Source: Phycisphaeraceae bacterium
GTDB taxonomy: Bacteria > Planctomycetota > Phycisphaerae > Phycisphaerales > UBA1924
Length of the DNA stretch: 64,000 nt
Direction of reading: 5' to 3'
NCBI GenBank assembly: GCA_019636675.1
Contig: JAHBXC010000001.1
Coordinates: forward strand, 124,001-188,000
The translations under genes were made by a program, and so were the position numbers. The notes below the pieces were generated by a model. That model saw only the letters and a list, made by a program, of their open reading frames with translations, had not been told where the DNA came from and did no database searches. Of this stretch, positions 17,136 through 25,558 are shown in pieces; within the stretch, counting starts at the first letter, position 1, and the number at the start of each line of letters is the position of its first letter.

Positions 17136-18407
17136 ATGCGTGCATCCACGGTTGTCCCCGGCGTTCTCCTCGCGACGCTCGGCTGCGCTTCGTCGGCACT
17201 CTCGCAGCAGGCGTATGTCATCAACGACCGCACCAACGACGTCATTTGGCGCGTCGTCGATCTCGACGCCAGCGGCGTCATCGACGAGAACGAGGTCTTC
17301 GCGTACTTCACCGGCGCCAACGCGCCCGGCACGCTCCCGCCGCAGAACCCCTCGACGCTGACCGCCTCGTCCAACGGCTGGGTCGCGATGGGCGACCAGA
17401 TCAACCGGCTCATCTACCTCCTTCGCGACAACAACGCCGACGGCGACGCCGACGACCTGGGCGAGAGCGTCGTCTACGCCGACGCGACCAACCTGTCCGG
17501 CGCGTCGTTCGCCTTCCCCACCGGCGCCGCGTTCGGCCCGGGCGGACACCTCTACATCGTCAACGCCGGCAACGCGTTCGGGCCCGACGCCGTCTACCGG
17601 CTCGTCGATCTCGACAACAACGGAGACTGCAACGGCCCCGGAGAAGTCACCTTCTACCTGGGCGAGGGCGCCTTCGGTCCCGGCAACGGGCCGTTCTCCC
17701 CGCAGGAGATCGCCTTCATCGGCGATGTCGGCTACCTGCGCAACTCCTCCGCCGGCCTCCACGGCGTGTGGCGCTTCGAAGACCTCGACAGCAACGGAGT
17801 CGCCGACGACGCCGGCGAGTTCACCGTCTTCTTCGACGCGACCAATCAGTCCGGCATCGTCCCCGCCGCTGGCTTCCCGCTCGAGGCCGACCTCGCGCGC
17901 CCCGGCTCGCTCTACTTCCTCGACATCGCCCCCGGCGCCGTCGATCGACTCATCCGCCTCACCGACCTCAACGCCGACAACGACGCCAACGACACCGGCG
18001 AGGCCGTGATCGTCTACGAGAACGCCGCGTCCGGCTTCACGGCGATCGACGTCGTCTCGCTTGCCGACGGGCGCGTGCTCATGACCGACGCCGGCGGCGA
18101 CATCGTGATCGTGCTGGAAGACCTCAACTCCGACGGCGACTTCATGGACGCCGGCGAAGCCACCGTCTGGTTCGCCAACTCCACGCCCCTCCTGGGCGAT
18201 GTCCGCCAGATGTCCCCCCTGGGCTCCACGGCCCTGCCGGGCGACACCAACGCCGACGGCGTCGTGAACTTCGCCGACCTCAACAATGTGCTCTCGAACT
18301 TCGGCCTGCTCGGGCTCGCCCTGCCCGGCAACGTGAACTCCGACGCCCAGGTGAACTTCGCCGACCTCAACCTCATCCTCAGCAACTTCGGATCCTCCAA
18401 ACCCTGA
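17136..18407 (+). CDS. Secreted calcium-loop repeat protein with C-terminal dockerin-like pair
   Basis: 423 residues. Signal peptide 1-23 (LLATLGCASSALSQQ). The body shows four to five repeats built on acidic loops such as DLDNNGDCNGPGE, DLDSNGVADDAGE, DLNADNDANDTGE and DLNSDGDFMDAGE, which look like EF-hand-type calcium loops between beta-propeller-like strands (RLVDL, WRFEDL, RLTDL, IVLEDL). The end carries two dockerin-type halves (GDTNADGVVNFADLNNVLSNFG-like and GNVNSDAQVNFADLNLILSNFG-like), with Asn and Asp at calcium positions; the second half lacks some ligands. Probably extracellular and attached through a cohesin-like or other partner. GAAGGGAG precedes ATG 17136. Confidence 0.75.
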   Translation: MRASTVVPGVLLATLGCASSALSQQAYVINDRTNDVIWRVVDLDASGVIDENEVFAYFTGANAPGTLPPQNPSTLTASSNGWVAMGDQINRLIYLLRDNNADGDADDLGESVVYADATNLSGASFAFPTGAAFGPGGHLYIVNAGNAFGPDAVYRLVDLDNNGDCNGPGEVTFYLGEGAFGPGNGPFSPQEIAFIGDVGYLRNSSAGLHGVWRFEDLDSNGVADDAGEFTVFFDATNQSGIVPAAGFPLEADLARPGSLYFLDIAPGAVDRLIRLTDLNADNDANDTGEAVIVYENAASGFTAIDVVSLADGRVLMTDAGGDIVIVLEDLNSDGDFMDAGEATVWFANSTPLLGDVRQMSPLGSTALPGDTNADGVVNFADLNNVLSNFGLLGLALPGNVNSDAQVNFADLNLILSNFGSSKP

Positions 18408-18553
18408 GCACCCGCCCCGACGCCCCGCCAGATCCCGCCCTCACGCTGCCCCGCGCCGCCCGCGGCACGGCTATCGTTCCGTCCGATTCCTGCCCAGCCG
18501 CACGGGGTGCTGCCGGGCAGGACTCATCGCCCGCCGTGCCGCAGGAACAAAGG

Positions 18554-19546
18554 GTGCAGACCGCTTCGACCATCGCCGCAGACCCCCTGCCCGCTCGTCC
18601 AGCGACGCGCGCGGCGATCTGCTGGCGCGACATCGGCGAGCTGACCAAGCCACGCATCACCAAGCTCGTCGTCGTGACCTCGCTCGTTGGTTTCGCGATG
18701 GCGGCGATGATCCACGGCGGCGCGTCGCGCTCGCCGCTCTCGCTGGCGCTGCTCGCCCTCGCTGCGGCCGTTGGCACCGCGCTGTGCTCGTCCGGCGCCG
18801 CGGCGCTCAACGAGTGGTACGAGCGCGTGCGCGACAAGCGCATGAAGCGCACCGCCGACCGCCCGATCCCGGCAGGTCGGATGTCGGCGCGCACGGGCCT
18901 GCTCATCGGGCTGGTCCTCTGCGCGATGGGTCTCGGGACGCTCTGGGCGTTCACGAACCTCGGCGCAACGCTCGTCGCGCTCGCGACGATCGTCAGCTAT
19001 GTGTGGCTCTACACGCCGCTCAAGCCCTACACGCCCCTCGCGACGATCGTGGGCGCCGCCCCCGGCGCGCTGCCCCCGCTCATCGGGTGGACCGCCGCGT
19101 GGCCCGGCGCGCCCTACGGCCTCGACCACCCGGGTGGCTGGTCCATCGTCGCGATCATGACGGTGTGGCAGATACCCCACTTCCTCGCGCTCGCGTGGAA
19201 GTACCGAGAGGACTACGCGCGCGGCGGGCACCGCGTGCTCCCAGTCGTCGACCCCAGCGGCGTGAGCACCGCGTGGACCTCCATCGTCTGGTCGATCGCG
19301 CTGATCCCCATCTCGCTCGCGTCCGTCGCCGCGATGCGCACCGACGACGACCGGCTCCTGCTCGGAGCCCCCTACGCGATCGTCGCGCTGCTCCTGGGGC
19401 TGGGCATGCTCGTCGCCGCGATCCGGTTCGGTCTCCGGCGCGACGACCGATCCGCCGCGACGCTCTTCTTCGGATCCATCGCGTACCTCCCGCTCATCCT
19501 CATCGCGATGGTCGGCGACGCGATCGCCACCTCGCTCCTGAGTTGA
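18554..19546 (+). CDS. ctaB: Protohaem IX farnesyltransferase (haem O synthase)
   Basis: 330 residues with about nine membrane helices of the UbiA prenyltransferase fold. The catalytic NxxxD-type region is ALNEWYERVRDKRMKRTADRP and the second conserved loop is WKYREDYARGGHRVLPV, both CtaB-specific. It adds farnesyl to haem b for haem-copper oxidases in the inner membrane. I chose GTG 18554 because AGGA lies 7 nt upstream; an earlier in-frame GTG (18536) is also possible. First gene of a likely four-gene operon. Confidence 0.92.
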   Translation: MQTASTIAADPLPARPATRAAICWRDIGELTKPRITKLVVVTSLVGFAMAAMIHGGASRSPLSLALLALAAAVGTALCSSGAAALNEWYERVRDKRMKRTADRPIPAGRMSARTGLLIGLVLCAMGLGTLWAFTNLGATLVALATIVSYVWLYTPLKPYTPLATIVGAAPGALPPLIGWTAAWPGAPYGLDHPGGWSIVAIMTVWQIPHFLALAWKYREDYARGGHRVLPVVDPSGVSTAWTSIVWSIALIPISLASVAAMRTDDDRLLLGAPYAIVALLLGLGMLVAAIRFGLRRDDRSAATLFFGSIAYLPLILIAMVGDAIATSLLS

Positions 19547-19563
19547 CCGATACGCACCAGACA

Positions 19564-20505
19564 ATGCTCGCGATCGACGCGCACGAACTCCGACGCGTGT
19601 ACCCGGCCCGGCGACGATCCCCGGCGCGCACGGCGCTCGGCTCTGTCTCGCTGCGCGTCGAGCAGGGCGCGTTCCTCGCGCTCCTCGGGCCCAACGGATC
19701 GGGAAAGTCCACCCTGCTGCGCATCCTGGCCACGCTCGACGCGCCCGACTCCGGATCGCTCGCGCTCTTCGGCGCGCCGCCGTCCGGTGCGCTGCGAGAG
19801 GTCCGCGCGGCCCTCGGGGTGGTCTTCCAGCGCCCCGCCCTCGACCCGCTGCTGACCGTTCGTGAGAACCTCGTCAATCACGCCGCCCTCTTCGGCATGC
19901 GCGCCGGCGACGCGAAGGCGGCCGCGCTCGCGTCCGCGGCCCGGCTGCGCGTCGAGGACCGCCTCCATGATCGCGTCGGAACTCTCTCGGGCGGGCTGCA
20001 GCGCCGCGTCGATCTGGCGCGAGCGTTCCTGAGCGCTCCACGGTTGCTCCTCCTGGACGAACCCACCACCGGGCTCGACCCCCACGCGCGCGCGTCCTTC
20101 CTCGACGCGCTCGAGACGCTGCGACGCGAGACCGGCGCCGCGATCGTCCTCTCGACGCACCTCATGGACGAAGCCGAACGCGCCGACCGGGTCGTCCTCC
20201 TCGCCGACGGCGCAATCGTGGGAGACGACGCCCCGGGCGCCCTTCGCGCCTCGCTCGGCGGCGCGGTCCTGCGCCTGTCTCCACAGGACGGCGCGCCGCT
20301 CGAGGGCCTGCCCCTCCGCGTGCTCAGGCGAGATCGAGAGCTGATCGCGTCGGGCGCGAGCGACGACATCGCGCACGCCGCGAGTGAGCTGGCGACGCGC
20401 GGCGTCCCCTTCGCGTTCGGCCCGCCCACGCTGGGCGATGTCTATTCCGCGCGCGCCGGTCGCTCGCTCCACGACGACGCGAACCGGGGGGAGCCCGCGC
20501 CGTGA
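19564..20505 (+). CDS. ABC transporter ATP-binding protein of an ABC-2 exporter
   Basis: 313 residues. Walker A LLGPNGSGKSTLLR, Q-loop in GVVFQRPALDPLLT, signature TLSGGLQRRVDLARA, Walker B RLLLLDEPTTGLDP and H-loop STHLMDEAERA are all intact. The C-terminal ~90 residues match the drug-exporter (DrrA/CcmA-like) subtype. It energises the permease encoded next; the genes overlap by 4 nt (GTGA). The position between ctaB and SCO1 suggests a role in cytochrome oxidase biogenesis, as seen in similar clusters of other planctomycetes; substrate unknown. Confidence 0.9.
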   Translation: MLAIDAHELRRVYPARRRSPARTALGSVSLRVEQGAFLALLGPNGSGKSTLLRILATLDAPDSGSLALFGAPPSGALREVRAALGVVFQRPALDPLLTVRENLVNHAALFGMRAGDAKAAALASAARLRVEDRLHDRVGTLSGGLQRRVDLARAFLSAPRLLLLDEPTTGLDPHARASFLDALETLRRETGAAIVLSTHLMDEAERADRVVLLADGAIVGDDAPGALRASLGGAVLRLSPQDGAPLEGLPLRVLRRDRELIASGASDDIAHAASELATRGVPFAFGPPTLGDVYSARAGRSLHDDANRGEPAP

Positions 20506-21287
20506 TCACGCACCCCGCGCTGCGCGCCATCCTCACCCGCGAGCTCGTGCGCATCGTCCGACAACCGGCTCGCGTGGTCGCCGCCCTCGGGACCCCCCTG
20601 CTGATCTGGGCCTTCTTCGCGGGCGGGTTCGCGTCCGCGTTCGCGCCGGGGGGCGGGGCCGACGCCGCGCCCGACTACGCCGCGTTCCTGCTGCCCGGCG
20701 CGATCACGCTCAGCGTCACCTTCAGCTCGATCTTCTCGGCGCTCTCGCTGATCGAAGACCGCAACTCCGGGTTCCTGCAGGGCGCGCTCGTCTCACCGGC
20801 GCCCCCCTGGACGATCGCGATCGGCAAGTCGCTGGGCGGCGCAGGCGTCGCGCTCGCGCAGGCGGCCATCCTGCTCGTCGCCGCGCCGCTGGTCGGCGCC
20901 GCTCCCGGCGCAACGGGGTACCTCCTCGCGCTGCTCGCCGTCGCGCTCACCTCGCTGGGCGTCACGGGCGTCTCCCTCGCCTTCGCGTGGCGGATCCGGT
21001 CCAGCGAGGGTTTCCACGGCGTGATGAACCTCGTCATCATGCCCATGTGGCTGCTCAGCGGCGCGGTCTTCGACATCGCCACCGCCGCCCCTTGGCTCCG
21101 CGCCCTCGCGACGCTCAACCCGCTCGCGCACGCCACCACCGCGATGCGATCCTCGCTGCTCGGCTCCGTCGACGCCACGGCGCTCTCATGGACCGCCACG
21201 GTCCTGTTCGCGGCGCTCGGCTGCGCCGCCGCCGTCGGGTCGATGCTCCGCGCTTCACGACCCGGGCGTGCGAACAATCACGCATGA
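20502..21287 (+). CDS. ABC-2 type transporter permease
   Basis: 261 residues, six predicted helices of the ABC-2 membrane domain. SLIEDRNSGFLQGALVSP is the cytoplasmic loop signature (E.GTLE/ R.GFL type) of the daunorubicin-type permeases and WLLSGAVFDIATAAPWL the conserved final periplasmic segment. It starts with GTG inside the ATPase stop and ends in an ATGA overlap with the SCO1 gene, so the three are translationally coupled. Confidence 0.88.
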   Translation: MITHPALRAILTRELVRIVRQPARVVAALGTPLLIWAFFAGGFASAFAPGGGADAAPDYAAFLLPGAITLSVTFSSIFSALSLIEDRNSGFLQGALVSPAPPWTIAIGKSLGGAGVALAQAAILLVAAPLVGAAPGATGYLLALLAVALTSLGVTGVSLAFAWRIRSSEGFHGVMNLVIMPMWLLSGAVFDIATAAPWLRALATLNPLAHATTAMRSSLLGSVDATALSWTATVLFAALGCAAAVGSMLRASRPGRANNHA

Positions 21288-22003
21288 CACGCGACGACAC
21301 GAACACCCCAGGCCAGCCAAACCCACGAACCCCCAGGCCCAGGCGCGTGCGCCGCCCGCTGAGCATGCGCCCCGTCGCGTTCCTCGTCGTGTTCGGGCTC
21401 AGCACCGTCCTCGCGGTGCTCCTCTACGACAACTTCCGAAACCCCGCGTCGCGCGCGTTGCAGCAGGACCCCGGCCTCGAATCGCTCGTCGTCCCCGAGT
21501 TCACGCTCACGGCGCAGGACGGGCGCGCCATCTCCCGCGACGACCTGCTCGGGCATCTCACCGTCATCGACTTCTTCTTCAGCAACTGCCCCGCGATCTG
21601 CCCCGCGCTCACGCGATCCATGAAACGCATCCACGACGCCGTCGGCGATCGCGGCGTGCGCCTGCTCAGCATCAGCGTTGATCCGATCAACGACACACCC
21701 GCGGCGCTTCGCGAGCACGCACGCGAGGTCGGCGCCGACCCGCGCGTCTGGACCTTCGCGACCGGGCGCGATTTCGAGGAGATCGCCGCCATCAGCGAGG
21801 GCGGCCTCAAGCTCGGCTTGTCCAAGGACTCTGCGCGCCGCATCCCGCTCCCCGGGGGCGACGACATGGAGTGGATCGACCACTCCGGCAAGCTGATCCT
21901 GCTCGATCAGGACGCGCGGGTCATCGGCCTCGCCAGCGGGCTCGACGAGCGCGAAGTCGACCAGCTCATCAGCCGACTCCTGCGCGCGACCTCTCGCAGG
22001 TAG
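21284..22003 (+). CDS. SCO1/SenC family copper chaperone for cytochrome oxidase
   Basis: 239 residues. A single N-terminal membrane anchor (PVAFLVVFGLSTVLAVLLY) places a thioredoxin-fold domain in the periplasm. The copper ligands are visible: SNCPAICPALTRSM gives CxxxC and IDHSGKLILLD gives the distal His. SCO proteins deliver copper to, or reduce, the CuA site of cytochrome oxidase. The oxidase subunits lie outside the window. Start ATG 21284 overlaps the permease stop by 4 nt. Confidence 0.92.
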   Translation: MTRDDTNTPGQPNPRTPRPRRVRRPLSMRPVAFLVVFGLSTVLAVLLYDNFRNPASRALQQDPGLESLVVPEFTLTAQDGRAISRDDLLGHLTVIDFFFSNCPAICPALTRSMKRIHDAVGDRGVRLLSISVDPINDTPAALREHAREVGADPRVWTFATGRDFEEIAAISEGGLKLGLSKDSARRIPLPGGDDMEWIDHSGKLILLDQDARVIGLASGLDEREVDQLISRLLRATSRR

Positions 22004-22684
22004 GCGACCCCTCGCGCGCCCGGCGGGGCGTCCGGGAACCGCGACGACGCGCCGTCCGTACTTTTTGCCGAGTTGTTCTCTCCTCCTCCAGCCCGCTTGC
22101 TCGAGACATCGATCGGGCGGGCTTCCGGGTCGGGCGACGTGCGCCCTCCTGGCGCTCCTGTCAACCTCGTTCGCGCGAACAGTCCCCCCACGAGGGGATG
22201 AATCGCCGCCTTCGTGGACAACCCGCGGAAAACCCCGCCGGCATGGTCGCGTAAGCCCATGCGCCGTCAGCGGTTGAATCGTGTCCACGATCGCTCCGCA
22301 CGATTGGGCAACCGGTGGATTGAAAAATCTGCGCGTTCGTAAACCCCCGAAAAACACGCCGTTGCGCCCCCATTGCCCGCCCCTGCACAACACACGAGGG
22401 CTTGTATCGGCGCGCGTGAGTCTTTACCGTTCGCTCACGGTCACGGATCGGCCGACGCCTCTGGGCTTCTGACTCCGCCCAACGCGTCGACCACCCCGGC
22501 ATCGACATCGTTCCCCAACGCGACAGGGCGAGCGCCCTCCGCGAAGGCGGTCGTGTCGTCTCGTCGCGGCGGTCGCGCAGCAAGCAGCACTCTCCCACAG
22601 GCGACATCGAACGGACTCGGCGTCCCCCTCTTCCCCTCCCGGTCTCGCCCCGACGCGGCACCGATGCTCACGGAAAGGACTGCC
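22004..22684. other. 681-bp region upstream of dnaA; possible origin or dnaA control region
   Basis: No gene found. It holds a GC hairpin after SCO1 (AGCCCGC 22090-22096 / GCGGGCT 22117-22123), two TGTCCACG 8-mers in opposite orientation (22213-22220 and 22282-22289) that match 7-8 of 9 bases of a DnaA box (TTATCCACA), a cluster of CACGAT half-sites and the least GC-rich stretch of the region around 22320-22357. These could be a replication origin or autoregulatory sites; no full-consensus DnaA box was seen. Confidence 0.4.
22277..22305. repeat. Overlapping CACGAT inverted repeats
   Basis: ATCGTG-TC-CACGAT (22278-22291) is a perfect 6-bp inverted repeat with a 2-bp centre. AATCGTG (22277-22283) also pairs with CACGATT (22299-22305). 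Three half-sites in 29 bp look like a protein-binding site rather than a terminator. Confidence 0.55.
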
Positions 22685-24175
22685 GTGACCCCAGCTCTCT
22701 CGTTGGATGTCCCTCTCGCACCAACCAACGGCGCTCCGGCGTCGGGCACGCTGCGCACGACCCTCGCCGCCGCGATCGGGCAGGACCGCTTCGATCGCTA
22801 CTTCGGCGCCGACCCCGACTCCATCCGCGTCGACGCCGGCCACGCCGCCGTCCGCGTCGGCACCCCCTTCATCGCCGAGACCGTCCGCCGTCGCTTCGGC
22901 GACGCGCTCCAGAAGGCCGCACGCGACCTCCTGGGCCCCGACGCGATCGTCCGCGTCGAGATCGACCCGGGCGCCTCCGACGCCGCCTGCGCCAACGAGC
23001 GGGCCGTAGCGGCCACCTCCGCTCGACAGCAGACATCCACCCGCCCCGCCTCCCCCACTCGCGCCCTCGGGCAGGGCGCCGCCTGGCGCAAACTCGACGA
23101 CTTCATCGTGGGCGACTCCAACCGCCTCGCGTTCGAGGCCTCCTCGCGCATCGCCACCGCCGACGACGCCAGCGCCTTCGCCTCCCTCTTTCTCCACGGC
23201 GAATCCGGCATGGGCAAGACCCACCTGCTCCAGGGCATCGTCACGCGCTTCCGCGAGCGCCACCCCGGCGCACGCGTCCGCTACACCACCGGCGAACAGT
23301 TCACCAACGCCTTCATCCAGGCGCTCCGCGCCGGCAAACTCGACGAGTTCCGACGCCAGTTCCGCGCCCTCGACCTGCTCTGCATCGACGACGTCCACTT
23401 CCTCTCCAACAAGTCCGCCACCCAGTCCGAATTCCTCCACACCTTCGACGCCATCGACCTCTCCGGCGCACGCGTCGTCCTCGCCTCCGACGAGCACCCC
23501 CACAAGATCAGCCGCTTCAACGAGAAACTCGTCTCCCGCTTCGTCAGCGGCATGGTCGTCCGCCTCGAACGCCCCGACCCGCGCACCCGCGCCGAGATCG
23601 TGCGCCGTCTCCTCCTCCGGCGCGGGCTCATCCCGGCCCCGGGCGTGTGCGAGGGCGTCGCCGACCGCTGCGCCGGATCGGTCCGCGAGCTCGAGGGCGT
23701 CGTGACGCGCCTCGTCGCGATCCGCGAACTCGCCCCCTCGCACGACGACTCCGGCTCGACCGTACACCCCTCGCTCGTCGAGCGCGCGCTGGGCGGCGCG
23801 TCGCGACCCTCGTCCGCGTCGCGACGCCCGCTGACCACCGAACAGATCGTCGACACCATCGCCGAGCACCTCTGCGTCTCCAAGGCCGAACTCCTGGGCG
23901 CCGGCCGGCACCGGCGCGTCGTCCTCGCGCGGTCCCTCGCCGCGCACCTCGCACGCCAGCTCACCACGCGCAGCTTCCCCGAGATCGCCAAGGACCTGCG
24001 CCGGCCGAATCACTCCAGCGTCGTCACCGCCTGCTCGCGTCTCGCGAAACAACTCCTCGCCGACGAGACCGTCGACGCCGGCGAGCGCCACGGCGTCCTC
24101 GCCCTCTCCTCCCTCGTGGAACGACTCACCGCCGCCGTGCACGACGCCGCCTCGCGCGAGTGCCGCGCCGCCTGA
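22685..24175 (+). CDS. dnaA: Chromosomal replication initiator protein DnaA
   Basis: 496 residues. A short domain I (LRTTLAAAIGQDRFDRYFG, which replaces the usual W..cl..l) and a linker lead to the AAA+ domain: Walker A GESGMGKTHLLQ, Walker B ALDLLCIDDVHFL, sensor region VVLASDEHPHKI and GSVRELEGVVTRLV. Domain IV has FPEIAKDLRRPNHSSVVTACSR, in which NHSS stands for the usual D/NHTT of the box-contacting helix. I chose GTG 22685 because AAAGGA lies 5 nt upstream; an ATG at 22664 is the alternative. It stands alone, with no dnaN, recF or gyrB next to it. Confidence 0.93.
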   Translation: MTPALSLDVPLAPTNGAPASGTLRTTLAAAIGQDRFDRYFGADPDSIRVDAGHAAVRVGTPFIAETVRRRFGDALQKAARDLLGPDAIVRVEIDPGASDAACANERAVAATSARQQTSTRPASPTRALGQGAAWRKLDDFIVGDSNRLAFEASSRIATADDASAFASLFLHGESGMGKTHLLQGIVTRFRERHPGARVRYTTGEQFTNAFIQALRAGKLDEFRRQFRALDLLCIDDVHFLSNKSATQSEFLHTFDAIDLSGARVVLASDEHPHKISRFNEKLVSRFVSGMVVRLERPDPRTRAEIVRRLLLRRGLIPAPGVCEGVADRCAGSVRELEGVVTRLVAIRELAPSHDDSGSTVHPSLVERALGGASRPSSASRRPLTTEQIVDTIAEHLCVSKAELLGAGRHRRVVLARSLAAHLARQLTTRSFPEIAKDLRRPNHSSVVTACSRLAKQLLADETVDAGERHGVLALSSLVERLTAAVHDAASRECRAA

Positions 24176-24189
24176 CAGACCATCCCCTC

Positions 24190-24211
24190 GGGCCGACCCC
24201 GATGTCGGCCC
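24190..24211 (+). terminator. Hairpin after dnaA
   Basis: 8-bp stem GGGCCGAC/GTCGGCCC with 6-nt loop, 14 nt after the dnaA stop and followed by a pyrimidine-rich CTCTCTCCTC rather than a clean T tract. Confidence 0.5.
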
Positions 24212-24336
24212 CTCTCTCCTCAGCGTCGCGGGCTACCCTCGATTGGAGCGGGCATCCTCCCCCGCTCGATGAAAGAGGGCAGCCCGCGATCGCTTTTTTG
24301 ACGAGCGACATCCCCCGGACGAGAGACGCCTCCCCC

Positions 24337-25494
24337 ATGCTCGAAGAGATCCCCCTCAGCAAGCCCGACATCACCGAGCGCGAGATCGAGCGCGTCGTCG
24401 CGACCATGCGCTCCGGGCGTCTCTCCATAGGCCCCATGCAGGAGCTCTTCGAGCGTCACATCGCCCAGCGCACCGGCCGACGCCACGCGATCGCCTGCTC
24501 TTCGGGCACGATGGGCCTGCACATGTCCCTGCTCGCGCTCGGCATCGGCCCGGGTGACGAGGTCATCACCACGCCCTTCTCGTTCATCGCGAGCGCCAAC
24601 TGCATCCTGTATGTCGGCGCCAGGCCCGTCTTCGTCGACATCGACCCGCGCTCGCTCAACATGGACCCCGAGCGCGTCGAGGCCGCCATCACCCGGCGCA
24701 CCAAGGCCATCCTCGCCGTCGAGACCTTCGGCAACCCGGCCCACATGGACGCCTACCGCGCCATCGCCGCCCGCCACGAGATCCCCCTCATCGAAGACTG
24801 CTGCGAGGGACTCGGCGGCGCCTGGAAGGACCGGCCCGTCGGCGCCTTCGGGCGCGTCGGCGTCTTCGGCTTTTATCCCAACAAGCAGATCACCACCGGC
24901 GAGGGCGGCATGGTCGTCACCGACGACGACCGCGTCGCCGACATCTGCCGCTCGCTGCGCAACCAGGGGCGCGCCGTCAACATGACCGGCAGCGCCACGG
25001 GCGCGTGGCTCTGCCACGAACGACTCGGCTACAACTACCGCCTCCCCGAGATCAACTGCGCGCTGGGCGTCGCCCAGATGGAGCGCTTCGACGAGATCAT
25101 GGCCATGCGCGACCGCGTGGCCAACCGATACATCGAGCGCCTCATCGGCGTCACCGACCTGATGCTCCCCACCATCGAGCCCAGCTCACGCATGAGCTGG
25201 TTCGTCTTCGTCGTGCGTCTGCGCGCCGACTACACGCGCGAGGAGCGAGACCGCATCATCGCCGGCATGCGCCGCCACGATGTCGGCGCGTCGGACTACT
25301 TCCCCTGCATTCATCTGCAGCCCTTCTACCGCCAGATGTTCGGCCACCACCCCGGCGAGTTCCCCATCGCCGAGTCCGTCAGCCAGCGCACCATCGCGCT
25401 GCCCTTCCACAACCGCCTCGCCGAGCACGAGCAGGACTTCGTGGTGCAGACCCTCGAACTCATGCTGAGCCGCGAGAACATCAAGCGGTCGTGA
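24337..25494 (+). CDS. DegT/DnrJ/EryC1/StrS family PLP aminotransferase
   Basis: 385 residues. Begins IPLSKPDITEREIERVV as usual for sugar aminotransferases. CSSGTMGLHMSLLALGIGPGDEVITTP is the cofactor-phosphate region, IEDCCEGLGG holds the PLP-ring Asp, and FYPNKQITTGEGGMV holds the Schiff-base Lys. It probably transfers an amino group to a nucleotide-linked keto-sugar for a cell-surface glycan, though the partner genes are not adjacent. I prefer ATG 24337 to an in-frame ATG at 24202, as the family starts right at this motif. Confidence 0.9.
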   Translation: MLEEIPLSKPDITEREIERVVATMRSGRLSIGPMQELFERHIAQRTGRRHAIACSSGTMGLHMSLLALGIGPGDEVITTPFSFIASANCILYVGARPVFVDIDPRSLNMDPERVEAAITRRTKAILAVETFGNPAHMDAYRAIAARHEIPLIEDCCEGLGGAWKDRPVGAFGRVGVFGFYPNKQITTGEGGMVVTDDDRVADICRSLRNQGRAVNMTGSATGAWLCHERLGYNYRLPEINCALGVAQMERFDEIMAMRDRVANRYIERLIGVTDLMLPTIEPSSRMSWFVFVVRLRADYTREERDRIIAGMRRHDVGASDYFPCIHLQPFYRQMFGHHPGEFPIAESVSQRTIALPFHNRLAEHEQDFVVQTLELMLSRENIKRS

Positions 25495-25558
25495 GGGGAA
25501 GGGAGCGGGGAACGGGCAGCAGAAAAGGCAGGAGACGGGAGCGGGCGAGAGCGCGAGC

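Noticed and set aside
17246..18553. Upstream part of the long frame that contains ctaB
   Set aside because: It is the out-of-frame image of the calcium-loop protein (Arg/His-rich, no domain); only the part from 18554 matches CtaB.
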